Source: Burkholderiales bacterium (GTDB lineage: Bacteria; Pseudomonadota; Gammaproteobacteria; Burkholderiales; Ga0077523). From it: a stretch of DNA of 64,000 nucleotides. Positions 9,657-22,400 of this stretch are shown in pieces. Each line of letters starts with the position of its first letter. The stretch's first letter is position 1. The translations under genes were made by a program, and so were the position numbers. Where the stretch lies: NCBI GenBank assembly GCA_019745565.1, contig JAIESW010000023.1:98593-162592 (forward strand). The letters run 5' to 3'. The notes beneath the pieces are model-generated. The model was not told the origin of the DNA and made no database searches. It saw only the letters and a list, made by a program, of their open reading frames with translations.

Positions 9657-10283
9657 TCAGGAGCGCTTCGAACCCTTGCGGAACACTGCCGCGCCAGCCA
9701 CAAGCGCAGCCAACGCCAACCAAACTGTCGTGGGTTCCGGAACCGTGTTGCCCCCGTCACGGACCAGGAAATTGACCGGGGCGGCGCCCGGGGTACATGT
9801 CAGGTCACCTGCCTGGTCCCCGGTGCAGAAGTTGAAACCCATCACCGACGTGAACGGTTTCTCCGGGCTTGCCGTCGGCGTGACTGCCAGGAAGTAGATA
9901 TCGACGATGCTTCCATCGATGATGCTGAAGATCTCGCCAGCGTTCTCAGGGAGCAGGCGCCACTGAAGTCCGGGTACGCCGGGTTCGTACGGACCTTCCG
10001 TGTCGATCGGGGCGCCAGTGGTGACGGCGCGATTGATCACCGCCACATCGCTGCCACCGAAGGATGGAAAGAGCGCATCGGGGATGATGTCAACGTAGAG
10101 ACCGGTGATGTCGCTGGCGCCCCCGGAGACCGAAAATACGATGTTGAGCGATTCGTTCACATAGGGCAGCGTCGGATTGCCGTCCGCATCGGTAAACGAA
10201 ACACCGACAGCAAATGCAAAAGCGTTTACGGGAACGAGCAAGACCGCCCCGAATACTGCAGATAGCCATTTCAAGAGTCGCAT
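9657..10283 (-). CDS. PEP-CTERM sorting domain-containing protein
   Basis: 208 residues with two sorting signals. The N-terminus has a Sec signal (MRLLKWLSAVFGAVLL, predicted cleavage after AFA). The C-terminus is a tripartite PEP-CTERM tail: VPEPTT, a hydrophobic segment of about 17 residues, then RKGSKRS. Exosortase (EpsH family) recognises and removes such tails in polysaccharide-producing Gram-negative bacteria. The beta-rich mature part (starting FAVGVSFTDADG) has no catalytic motif I recognise. An in-frame GTG lies seven codons upstream (10304), but it would fall only about 11 nt from the start site expected for the sigma-54 promoter, so I prefer the ATG. A strong terminator follows. 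The gene lies between the two LEPR-XLL giants; no exosortase is in the window. Confidence 0.88.
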   Translation of the reverse strand: MRLLKWLSAVFGAVLLVPVNAFAFAVGVSFTDADGNPTLPYVNESLNIVFSVSGGASDITGLYVDIIPDALFPSFGGSDVAVINRAVTTGAPIDTEGPYEPGVPGLQWRLLPENAGEIFSIIDGSIVDIYFLAVTPTASPEKPFTSVMGFNFCTGDQAGDLTCTPGAAPVNFLVRDGGNTVPEPTTVWLALAALVAGAAVFRKGSKRS

Positions 10284-10325
10284 GTGGAGCGGGATGAATC
10301 TCACGTTTTAGTAGATTAGTCTCGT

Positions 10326-10341
10326 AGCAAGTGATGGGCCA
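10326..10341 (-). promoter_or_regulatory. Sigma-54 (-24/-12) promoter for the PEP-CTERM gene
   Basis: The minus strand reads TGGCCCATCACTTGCT, with GG and GC at the spacing required of -24/-12 elements (consensus TGGCACG-N4-TTGCW, two mismatches). The expected start site is near 10315, giving a leader of about 32 nt to the ATG at 10283. PEP-CTERM genes in betaproteobacteria are reported to be under RpoN with the PrsK/PrsR two-component system. I did not identify an upstream activator site. Confidence 0.6.
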
Positions 10342-10434
10342 CGGCGACATACATTTGATTTTTAAAGACAATAGGTGCTAAGCCGGCTGTGTCTGTCAAT
10401 TGCGCCGACGCCGGACTTCGCTCCTGAACCACCG

Positions 10435-13400
10435 CTACCGCCCCGATCGCGCCACGCCCCGGGTCAGTCGGGCCAACATCGCCCCCAGTGTGCGTTCAGT
10501 CCCGACTGTGTCCACTTCGGCCAGCCGTGCAGCCAAGTCCCGCACCCATGGCGCATCAAACCATTTCGCGCCCTGCGTAATCTGGCTCGCAGCCAGCGAG
10601 GATGGTTTTACGGTGAAGCCCGAGTAGCGACCGCTCCAGTCCACCACCGCGGTGCCGTCCCCCGCGGAGCGCATGCTCGATGGCGCGGCGAGATCCGGTG
10701 ACGGATTCGATACGAAAGCCGCCCCCATGATCGGCGCGACGTCGGGTGGCACATCAGGAACGACGGCCTGGTCGCGGCCCCGCACCTCGTTGGTCAGCGC
10801 ATTGTTGTCCAGGGTGTTGATGCGCCCGTCGGCGTTGAAGTCAGCCACCAGCAACGGGTTGATGTCGGTCCACCCGCTGATCATCGATGCGGTCGTCGCA
10901 AGTCCGGTGACCATGCGTCCGAATCGCGCGGAATCCGTCGAGGTGAGCTTCGCGTCACCGTCCAGGTCACCCATGTAGCCGACCACATGCAGGCCGCCGG
11001 TCGTCGAGGCTGTTGCCTGATCGTCGCCATTGATCGCCCGCACCCTCAGCGCCAGCACCTCGCGGCTCGCGTAGGGCGCGGTCGCCGGCACGAACGCCAT
11101 CACGTTGACCAGCGTCACCTTGCCGGCCGGAATCGGCGTGTCCGTGATGATCGTGATCGTCGCCCGCACCTGGGTCGCGTTGATCACCTCGGTGGCGAAG
11201 CGCACGGTGGCGCCCGCCGGCAGGCCGGTCGCGGGTGCTGCATCGGTCAGCGTGATCAGGCGCGGATCGTAGTCGATGCTGAACACCAGCAGCCGCACGG
11301 TCCCGTCGCTTTCGAACCGCACCGGCAGCCCTTGCGCCACCGCCGGAACGTTCACGGTCTGTCCCGGGCCCCGCATGAAGTCGGGCAGGTTGAAGGCGCC
11401 GGTGCCGGTGCCGCGCACGGCGAATTCGGTCACGAAGTCGTCGCCAGCCACGCCGTCGTTGTTGCCATCGAGCGCACCGACCTGATCGCGGAAACCCTCG
11501 TCGCCGCTGCCCAAGGTGAGCCGGTAGCGGTCGAACTGGAGCGCGCGGCCGTTGGTACGCGTGAACGTGAACCCGCGGCTGTCGGCATCGAGCACCACGT
11601 TGCCGGTCAATGCGCCCACCAGATCGCCGACGATCTCGATGTCGGTATCCGCGGCGCTTTGCCCCGGACCGACCGCGAGATTGATCCGCGATGGATCGAA
11701 CGCGTGATCGAACCGCACCTGGAAGCCGGTCGCGGTGGCGGTGAAGCTCTCGACCGACAGGAAGTCCGGCAACACTGTGACGCTCAGCGCATCGGGCGCG
11801 TCGAAGGTGCCGTCCTCGTCAATGGCGGCGACCTTGATGTCGAAGTTGCCGCCCGCGCGGGTGTAGGTGTGTCCGTACACGGACGACGGAGCACCCGTGG
11901 CCACCGGCAGCAGTTCGATCGTGCCATCGCCCCAGTCGACCTCCCATTGCACGACGGTGTCGTCGCCCGGATCGGCGCTCAGCAGCTCGAGGCTGTAGGG
12001 CGTGCCACCGACGACATTGGCCGTCCCGATCGCGAGGATCGCAGGTGGCGCGTTGATCACACCGATCGCGAACGACGTCTCGCTGAAGTCGCCGAGCACG
12101 TCGGTCGCCCGCACGGTGAAACCGACCGGTGCCGGCGTGTCATCGGCGGGCGTCCAGGTAAACGCGCCGGTCGTGGGGTCGACGGTCGCACCCGCCGGTC
12201 CGCCGACGAGACTGAAGGTCAGCGCATCGCCATCCGGATCGGTGGCTGCGACCACCAGATCGACCGTCTGCCCCTCCTCGACTGTACGATCGCCGACCGG
12301 TGTGATCACCGGTACGCGGTTGGTGACGCGGATCGTGACGGCAACGTCGGCCGCCGCACCGCCGCCCTGTCCGTCGACGATGCTGTACACGAACGCATCC
12401 TCGCCCGCGAAGTCGGCGTTCGGTGTGTAGACCACCTTGTTCTCGACGATCGCCAGCGTACCGTGGGCGGCCCCGTTTGCCGCGGTCACAGCCAGCGTGC
12501 CACCGTCCACGTCGGTGTCGTTGGCGAGCACGTCGATGGTGACCGGCGTGTTGCGGAAGGTGACCGCGGTGTCGGCGTGCGCGACCGGATCGTCGTTCAC
12601 GGAGGCGATGGTAATGCCCACCAGTGCGCTCGACACGCCGCCGAAGCCGTCGCTGATGTCGTAGGTGAAAGTGTCGGTACCGAAGAAATTCGCGTTCGGC
12701 GTGTAGCGCACCTTGCCGCTTTCGATGGCGACCGTGCCGTGAGCTGCAACGCCTACCGCAGCGATCGACAGCGCATTGCCGTCGACATCGTTGTCGTTCG
12801 CCAGCACGTCGATCAGGATCGGCACGTCCTCGTCGGTCGCGGCAACGTCATGGTTCGCCACCGGCGCGGCGTTCTCGTTCTCGGTGACGAAATGAACATC
12901 GTCGATGACGATGCGGCTGCCGACATTGCCGAAGCCGAGAAGATCGAAGTACAGGTCCACTCCGTCGGGGGCGTCGATCCCGGACAGATCGATCGTGACG
13001 ACGATCGGGCTGGTCACGTCGCGGGAAAGAGCGTTGCCGGTCAATCCCGTCAGCGTGACGCCCGCCCCCAGGTAGATGGTCCCGTCAGCCTGGATGTTTA
13101 GCAGCGCATCCGTCCTGGTGAGGCCGATGCCGCCGGCCAGCGATTGCATCGTGGCCGGATCCAGCAGTGCCACCTCGAACGCATCGTTGGGCCCGCCCGC
13201 GGGCGCATCGAAATCCGCGTCCAGGATGCGGAACGAAAGAGCGCGGGCCCCGACCGGAATCTCGAACCCTCGGGCGAGGCTGCTCTGCAAGGCGGGATCC
13301 TCGACGATCGTCGCGACGCCGGTTCCCGAAAGAGCGACCGTGCCGCGGGTAAGCCATGAATCCCGTGGCAACGGCACCGCGCCGCTGTTCGCTCCCGCCG

Positions 13401-16400
13401 CAAGCGCGTCGCCGATCGCGCCGAAGGTGGTCTGCGCAGACCCGGCAGATACGTCGACAGGATCGCCTTCGCTCGAGAGTTTGGGCGTGTATACGGTGGG
13501 ACTCGAACGCACGCGAGTCTCGAATACCTCCCCCAACCGGTCGGCGTGATCGTACGCCGTGCTTGCGGCGCCGGTGGCGAGTCCCCAGTACTCCTCGGTG
13601 AGCGCGGCATCGTTGAGCGACACGGCGAACAAGGCCCGATGAAAATCCTCTATCGGCAGCTCGATCAATCCTTGTGCATTGACCGACGGCGCCGGATTGC
13701 TCATGAAACTCGTACTGTGGAACGGCAATCGAGGATCGCCCGGTCCATAGTCGTAGTCGTATTCGTCGAACAGCCCGAGGGAGTGCGCGAGTTCGTGGGC
13801 AATCGTGAGGCCGACCCAGCGACCGAAGTTCTCCGCCAGGTTGGCGAGCCCCGCGGGGGTTCCGTACACTCCCCCGCCGTTGACCACCGAACCGAAGTCG
13901 GCAAAGACGTTGCCCAGATACATCGTCATCTGATTCTGGGACTTCGGGTTCATGATCGCGTCGACTCGCTGAACCAACGACGTCGGCGCGACGTTGCGAT
14001 CGGCATTCCACGGGATCGTAAGCGGGTCGATGGGGTTGGTGAAGCTTTGGGCATTCAATGCCCCGCCCGGTCCGAACAGATCCTTGTAGTCCCGATCGCC
14101 GTCGGTACTTGCGAGCGTCGTGTCGGCACCGGCCCGCGCGAAAAGGACGCTCGGGGATGCCGAACTGCCAGGCAGGGGCGCCTCGATGCTGAGCGCTCCA
14201 CCCACGAATCCTTGGTACACGTACTCGATGGCACCCTGCACGCCTTCCATGAACGAGTCGATTCGCGCGCTTGCCCCGCCCTGCATGATGACGAGCAGCG
14301 CGTCGTAGGTGTCCGACCTCGGTGACCCGCCGACGTTGACGGTCGGATCCGCATCGTAGGCGTTGAGGAAAGCGACATTTCCCGTCTGCTGGTACGACTT
14401 GTAGGCCGCAAGGAACCCCTCGACCTGGCTCCGGATCGCGGCGTAGTCGATGATGAACTTCTCGGTGGGCACCGACTTGCCGCGCAGCTTCAGCTCTCCG
14501 AGGGTGAGACCGTCGAGTTTCAGCTTGAGCCCGGTTTGGATCGGGCTCGAGTCTCCGCCCGCCTTCGCCTTGAACTCGATCTCGCTCACCGGCCCGCTCG
14601 AGACCACCGAGAACCGATCGAGATGGTCGGGACCAGCCTCGAATTCGATCGCCGTGTCGTTGAGGATCCTCAGCGTCCTGGTGGTCCCTTCGCGCGTGTT
14701 CGCGAAGTCGAGAATGCCATCGTCGGCATCCCGGTCGCCGAGATCCTCGAGGTGATACAGGTTGACGTCGCGGCTCGACAGCTCGGTCCCGCCGACCGCG
14801 GAAAGCGTCGACACTCGCAGCACGCCTTGCAGCAGCCATTGATCGTAGTTGAACTCGTTGACGTTGGGGATCAGCCCGTTGTCGACGAGGTGCTTGAAGT
14901 CGAGGTCCGACTTGAACTTCAAGGTCAGGCTGCCCCCGGCAGTGAGTATCTGTTCGGTCAGGACATGCTCCGCTCCGTCGTCGTAGCGGATCTCGCCGCC
15001 GGCACTGTCGTACCCGACGAGGAAGTAGTTCTCGCCCAGGGTCAGCCGGATTGCGATGCTGTCCGTACTGGGGTTGGTGACGGTGATCTCCTGGATGTTG
15101 TTGCCTTGCGTGTAGACCTTCTGATACGAGAGCGTCCCCACCGAGTCGGTATCGTCGAGGAACATCACCTGACCGTCGTTCGACACCCCGCTGGTGTCAC
15201 TCACCAGTAGACCGTCGAACTGAATGTCATCGATCAGAACGCTGCTGGACGCCGCCGCGGCCAGCTCGAACGTCAACTTCACGACTTCCCCCTTCACGGA
15301 GGGTGGCAGCGTAATGCGCTGGTTGGTGAACCCTTGAGACAGCGCGTCCAGATTGATCGCCCCAAGCGCGACGACGGTACCGCTCGCGGTTTCCATCGAC
15401 ACGTTGAGCAACCCCGTGGCAACGCCCTCGGGATCGAGTCCGAACGTGAGGTTCGACACCGAGGGGGGCACGTACATCCAGTTGTGCTGCAGCTTGGCCG
15501 CGCTCGCGCCCGGCCCCGCGTTGTCGAGGCGGAACGCCCAGTTCGCGAAGTACTCCTGGGCCAGCTTCATGGCCGCCCGCGTCGCCACGTCGCCCCCGGA
15601 GGCGACCCCGGTCAGGTCGGGCTCGTACACCTTCAGCGCGTCGAGCACCGCGAGGCGCGCCCCCTGGCTCGACAGGCTAGCCAGGTACTGGTTGAAGGCC
15701 GGCATCATGGCGGTCACCATGTCCCTCAGGCCGAACGCTCCACCCGCCAGATTGGCACTCTGGAGGATCGAGTCGTATTCGGTCAGGTAGAACTGGGCGA
15801 AGCGCCGGAGGGCGTCGTACGCGAGCCCCGCGTCGCGTCCGGGATCGACGCTGAAGCCCGAAGCGGTGGCGGCGTTCAGTAGCTGGCCGCGCAGACCGCC
15901 TGCCAGGGCGGCGGTGAACGTGGGGATCAGCTGCAACCCCTGCAGCCGGCCGCCGTCGCTGCCGCGCAGCGACCATCCCGGGACCTCGAGCCAAGGTTCG
16001 ATGACGCTCAGCGCACCGGTCGGCACGAACCGTCCGACGACCGGCCGCGCCGACGCTTGGAAGTTGCCGTTGTAGATGGACGGCACGGCACCGTCGCCGC
16101 GACCGAACTCAGTGTTGTCGCGGAACGGCTGCTCGCGTTCGAAGTTCGGGGACTGGCGGAACGGAATCAGCGTCGCCCCGCCGAGGTACGAGTAGAACCA
16201 GCCTTGGCCGATCCCTTCCCACGGCGCATTGTCAGTCAGGGGATCGAACGTGCCGTTCCTGATCGGGTCGGTGATGTCCCAGACCGGGACGGTCCCGGAG
16301 AAGCTGAGGCCGAGCGCGCCACCGGTCGCTTCCATGTCGCGGGCGCGATACCAGGGAACGTTCGAGTACGGCGCGAACCGACTGTTGAACGCGAGTCCGT

Positions 16401-19400
16401 CGGGGGAGGTATCGGCGAGCCAGGAAGTCTTCGGCTGGTAGCCGGCGTCGACCACGGAGCGCCAGATGCGATCCGCGGTGGGAACGGCCTTGTCGACGAA
16501 CGGCGCCTGCCGCGTCGACAGGAAGGCACTGCCCACGTACCACGACAGCGTGCGCGAATTCGCGATCGGCATGCCGGGGAAGATCTCGCCGCCGGTGAAG
16601 CCGGCACGGCCCGTCAGGTCCAGCTCGAGATCGGACGACGGGATCGATCCGTCGCCGGGGCGCCCGCCGTAGTAGTTGTCGTGGAAGTAGATGTTCGACC
16701 ACGTGCGGACATCTGGATCGAACAGGCGGCTGTAATCGATATGGGTCTCGCCGGTGATGACCTGATAGCTGGTGATCGCCTGGACGTAGCGGTCGAACAG
16801 ACGACCGGCATCGGCGGCGGGACCCGACAGCTGGGCCAGGGTAGCGGGAATGTCGACGTTCGGCGGATCGACGGCGTCCAGCGTGGTGAGACGAACGTTG
16901 CCGAGACCATTCGGCGAACTGGTCGGGAAGTAGGTCGCGAGCCGCTGGATCACCTCCGAAGCGACCGAGGCCCCGCGCGAGAATCCGACGAAGTTCCACG
17001 CCGCAGTGCGGAACTGCGCGCCATGGACCGGATCCTTGAGGAGGGTGGCGATGGCGGCGAAGATCTGGTCGGCCGCCGCTTCGGCGAAGCCGGAGTCGTT
17101 CATGACGACTTCCTTCGCCCACTTCGGCATCAGCACGACCGCGCCGCCGAGCGCCGCCTGATACGGATCCGCCGATGCCGACGCGGGACCGCCGCGTACC
17201 GCCCAGCCGGAGTCGCTCTGCTCGAGGATCATCCCGCCGTACGCACCGGTGATGCGGTCCGCGAAATCGCGCATGCGGTTGTTGGTGACCTTCTCGCGCG
17301 TCTCCAGCTCGAGCGACGTGTAGGGCAGCTCGAAACCGTCGATCAGTACGACGATGCCGTCGTAGCTGGTGGCCGGCACACCCGGCACCGTCGGCGTTTC
17401 CACCTTGAACGACCGCCAATCGCGATAGACCCGTCCGTCGGCGGCCCTCGCTTCGATGCCCCAGTAGTAAGTCTGACCTTGGGTCAGCTGCAGTTCGGGC
17501 GGGAGTTCGAACGACTGGACCACACCGGCACCGCCGGGGGCGAAAGTCTTGGTGAGGATGCGATGCGCGTACGCGTCGGTCCCGTTCGGCAGCAGCTTGG
17601 GGAACAGCCCTTCGCCGCCGCGCGATGAAGTCACGTACAACGTGGTCTCCACGTCGTTCGAGTTCACCTTCCACTCGAACTTGGGCGTGCTGTCCGACGT
17701 CTGTGCGTTCGCGTCGGGACCGACGAGCGTCAGCACCTGGTTCTGGGCCGCGAGACCCCGGACCAGGATGCCGCCGTTGAGCGGCGCCCGCGCCGGATCG
17801 AAGTTCGAGAACACCGTGGTGCTGGCGCCGATCGGCATGCGGAAGTCGGCCTTGAGATCGATCAGCGTATTCGGTGCGAACAACAGTTCTCCGCCGGTGG
17901 CCTGATACAACGGCGCGCCGAACCCGTTCACGAGCTGCGCGCCGGTGGCCGGGTCGATCAGCGGCGGCCCGGCACCGGGATTGGTGCTCACGTAGACCGG
18001 CCCGTTCGTGTCGAAGATGAAATTGTTGATCGCGTTGTAGAAGTTGAGCGTGAGCCCGAATCTGGGGTCGTTCAGCGGCCACACGGGCGGCGTGGTGGCG
18101 AGCATCGTCTCCACGGCGTTGATGAGCGCGTCGACGCTATAACCGGCCACCTGCCCGATACCCGAGTAGGCCGCCCACAGCACCTTGCCGTCCGACGAGA
18201 GCGCGAGGTTGTCCGGGTTGGACCACGGCAGCTGCCGCGTCACGGCGACCAAGCCCTTCGTCCCGGTCATCGAGGGGAACAGGTTGAACGGATCGCGAAT
18301 GACGCCCACGTTGCCGCCGGCGGGATCGCGCCTCGAGATGTCGGGGTCGGCCGACGGCACCCCTTGCTTGAAGGTATTGAACCCCGTGACGAACGCATAC
18401 TTGAGATCCGATGTGACGATCACGCCCTGCGCGTTGTTGAGATCGAGAGCGTCGACCGCCGATCCCAGCGTCATGTCGAGATAGGTCGGCGCATTCCAGG
18501 TCCGGCTGCCGGCGGTTCGAGTCAACAGCCCGACGCCGCCGGCGCGCGGATCGAGGCCCGCTTGCGGGTCGGCATCGCCATCGAACCCCTTGTTGGTGAA
18601 GATGATGCGGTTCGCGTCCGACGTGGTCGAGATGCCGTAGGGATCTGGCCCGACGTTGATCACCTGCTCGACCTTGAGGTTGGACGACACCGCGAGCTGC
18701 GCGCGCATGTTGCGCACGTCGCCCACGATCAAATTGCCGGGCTTGATCCTCGTTCCCGTGGCGAGTTGCCCGGGCGCCCACTTGTCCGGCGCGGTAAGCA
18801 GCAGCTGTCCATCCCCGGACATCACCATGCCGCGCAGTCCGAGCGGCGCCAGGTCGGCGCCGCTCGCGTTACGGATGGTGAGCGTGCCGATGTGCTGGTG
18901 ATAGGTCGCCGACGACGGGTCGATGTCGATCACGTAGATCCGGCCGCCGGTCGGGATGTCTCCCGTCAATGACGGCGAGTACCCTTCGTCGCCTACGAAC
19001 GCGAGCCGCTGGGCATCGTCCACCACGATCCAGAACGGGCGCGCATCGGACACGTTGAGTTTGATGTACTGCACGCCCTGCGTGAGCGGGTCCGTGGGCA
19101 CGTCCGGAACGGCATCGATCTGCTGCAGCGTGATGGCGTCGATGACGGCGATGCCGGTACCTTCACCGTTCGGCCGCATGCCCCGGAACGTCACGTAGGC
19201 CCGGGTGTTGTCGCCGGTCACCGCGACGGCGCGCGGCACGTTCGGCACACCCACGTCGGTACGCACGGCCGGATTGCCGTTCGCGTCGATATAGGGTACG
19301 TCGGTCTGTGGGTCGCCCACCGGAATGCGCGCGACGATCTCGTTCGCGTCGTAGTTCGTGGTGGCCGTCATCGAGATCGCGAGCACGTTGTCGGCACCGC

Positions 19401-22400
19401 CGCCGGCCGCGAACACGTAGCGCGCTTCCGGGTTCACGCGCACGGCGTCGCTCGATTCCGAAGTGAAGGGCAGCCAGTAGGGCGACCCGTCGGGCAGGCT
19501 GATGAGCGTGTAACCGGTGCGCTTGACCTCGAAAGTCACGGTGCCGATCGCCACGCTTTGCGGTACGCGAACCTTGATCTCCTGCAACCCGCCGGCGAGG
19601 TCAGTGTGCTGGATCACCGGGGCCGAGGCCACCTCGCGGCCGTCGGCGCGGAAGATCACGCGGACGTCGCTGTCCTGCGTTCCGAGCTGGCTGCCGCTCA
19701 CTGCCGGGGCGCCGGGCGGGGCCCATAGCAGCTTCTGGCCGCGGATGGTTAGGATCGGTTCGAGCCCGCTGCCCACGTTCTCGAGTTGCACCAGCGCCGG
19801 CGAAAGACCGAACTGGCCGCCGATCTGCGGCCGCGTGGCGTTCGGATCGAAGTTAGCGACGATGTCCGAGCGCACCTGCAGGTTCGCGCCTTGCTGGATC
19901 TCCACCCGTCGCGGTGTGGAGTCGTACACGTTGCCGTCGGGTCCGAGCGCCCGCACGGTGATGTCGCGCTTGCCGGGCGGCAGCGTCAGCACGTAGGTCG
20001 AGGCGGCGGTGGCGGCCGCCCACATGGTGAGCCCGAGCATCGGCGAGACCGACATCAACGGCCGCAGCGTCTGGGCGGCCTGGAACAGCCCGAAGCTCAC
20101 CTCCGCGATGTCTTCGAGCGTGATGTTGGCGCGGACCAGCTGATCCGGCGTGATGCCGAGCACAACGTAATCGCCGCTGCCGGTGATGCCGGGGTAGGGC
20201 GGCGAGGCGGTGCGCGCGATGCCGTTGGCATCGACCACCCCGGTCTCCACCTCCAGCCAGCCGCGGGTGACGGACCCGTCGGGTGCCGGCACGTCCAGCA
20301 GGCGATAGAACGAAACCGCGGTACCGGCCGCGAGCGTCGTCGGAATGGCGAGCTGCGCGGCGGTCTTCATCGGATCGCCGCCGACGTCGAGATGGAACGC
20401 TGCACCGAACTGCCACCCCAGATCCGCCGGCGGCACCGGCACGCCGAAGCTGGCCGGATCGACCGTCTGCAACGACACGGTCGTGTCGTCATCGAGCGCG
20501 CCGGGAGCCACCGCGACGATCATCCCGTTGTCGCCCTGAACCACGCCGCCGTCGGTGCCGACGGTGGCGGGACCCGATTGCGGCACCGCCACCTTCACCG
20601 CGATGCGCGACTCGGCCATCTTGTGGATCGCGGTGACGATCGCTTCGCCGGGGGCCTTGCCGAGAATGCGGCCGTCGGCCGTGATCTCGATGATCGAGGG
20701 ATCGCTCGAGAAATAGCGCGTACCCGACGTGCCACCCGCCACGTCCCGTTCGAGCGGATCGGACAGCAGGATCTGGCGCGAGCCGCCGTTGGACACCAGC
20801 GTGACGGCGCCGGGATAGGACGTGAGGCCCAGTGTCGCCAGCGCTGCGTCGGCGATGTCCGCGGGCGCGCCCACCATGAAGGCAGTGGCTGCCTGGATGC
20901 CGGCGCGCGCGGCCACGATGGCTCCATAGCCCTGGCCCACCCCGAGGAACCGGCCATCCTGCCGCACCTGACCGGCCGCGTCGTTGGTGCTCGACAGCGT
21001 GAGATAGGTGCCCGGCAGCAGCACGCCGGTCTGGTCGGCGAAATCGCCGATGAACTGCAGCTGTGTGCCGCCGCCGACGCCGATGCGCGGCGCGCGCGCG
21101 ACGAAGTCGATGCTGATCAGCGGTGCAGCGCTCACGGTGACGCTGACCGTGTTGGGCGCCGACATGGTGAAGCCGTCGTCGGCGACGAAGCTGAACGTCG
21201 CGGTGCCCGAGAATCCGACCTCAGGCGTGAACAGCACGGTGCGCCCGTCTCCGGAAAGTCGTGCCGTGCCGTTGGTGGCTCCGGTCAGGCGGACGATCAG
21301 CGGATCACCTTCCGGGTCGGTCGCGAGCGGCAGCATCGCGATCGCAGTCTCGAGGTCCACGTGGGTGAAGCCCGTCCCTGCCAGCGCGGTCGGCGCCTGG
21401 TTCGGCGCAAAGGCCAGGTTGGCGAACAGCAGTTGGGTATCGGAGGCATCCAGCACGCCGTTGCGATCCGCATCGGCAGCTGCGAGATAGGCGCCGGTGC
21501 TGCGCGCCGCAGCGAGCAGCGCCGCATCGGCGCCGTCGACGTCGGCATCGCCATCGGCATCGCCCGCCGCAAAGAAAGACAACGTGTAGCCGCCGGAACC
21601 CGCGCCGGCCACGCGCAGCGTCTTGAGACCGGCCTCGTCGACACGGTAGAGCGCGAAGGCGCGGCCGCCTTCGGCACGGGACGCGATCGGCGTGAGGCCG
21701 TCGATCACCGGCAGCGCGGGCTGCAGCGAGGAACCCGCCGCCGCTTCGACGACCACGCCGATCAGTGCGGCACCGCCCTGGGGCAATCCGATTTCGCTGG
21801 GACGCACGGCGAAGCTGTAGAGATCGGTCGCGCCGGCACCGAGCGTGCCGCTGAAGGTGTGCGAGAGGTAGTTGAGCGCCGCACCGAGATCGGCGTTGAT
21901 GCTGCGGACAGCGACGCCGGCACCGTATTCGATGGTCTGACCGCCGGCGGGTCCGGTGGCGAGCGTGAGCAGGTGCGAGCCGGGATCGGCGTAGGCATAC
22001 CGCAGCGACGTGCCCACCGCGAGGTTGCGCACCGACACGAGATTGCCGGCGGCGTCGTAGTCGTAGTCGAACAGCCGCCCGTCGTTGGTCTGGATGCGGT
22101 CGAGACGTCCTTGCGCGTCGAGCACGAAGGCGACGTTGTCGTTGCCCGGACCGGTGATGCCGCTGTCGCTCACCGCGAAGCGGGTGCCGTCGGCGAATGT
22201 GATCCCGGTCACGCCGCGCGCGGCGTCGATGGCGTAGCGCGTGCCGTCGGTCGCGACCAGCGTGTACTGCTCGCGCTCGCCCGCCAGCGCGGCGGGGTTG
22301 TAGGGCGCCCCGTCCGCGAGAACATAGAAGCGATCGTTGCCGCGCTGCAGCTTGAGATCCGCGGACTCGAGCCGCCAGTTCACGCCCGCGTCTGCGATCC

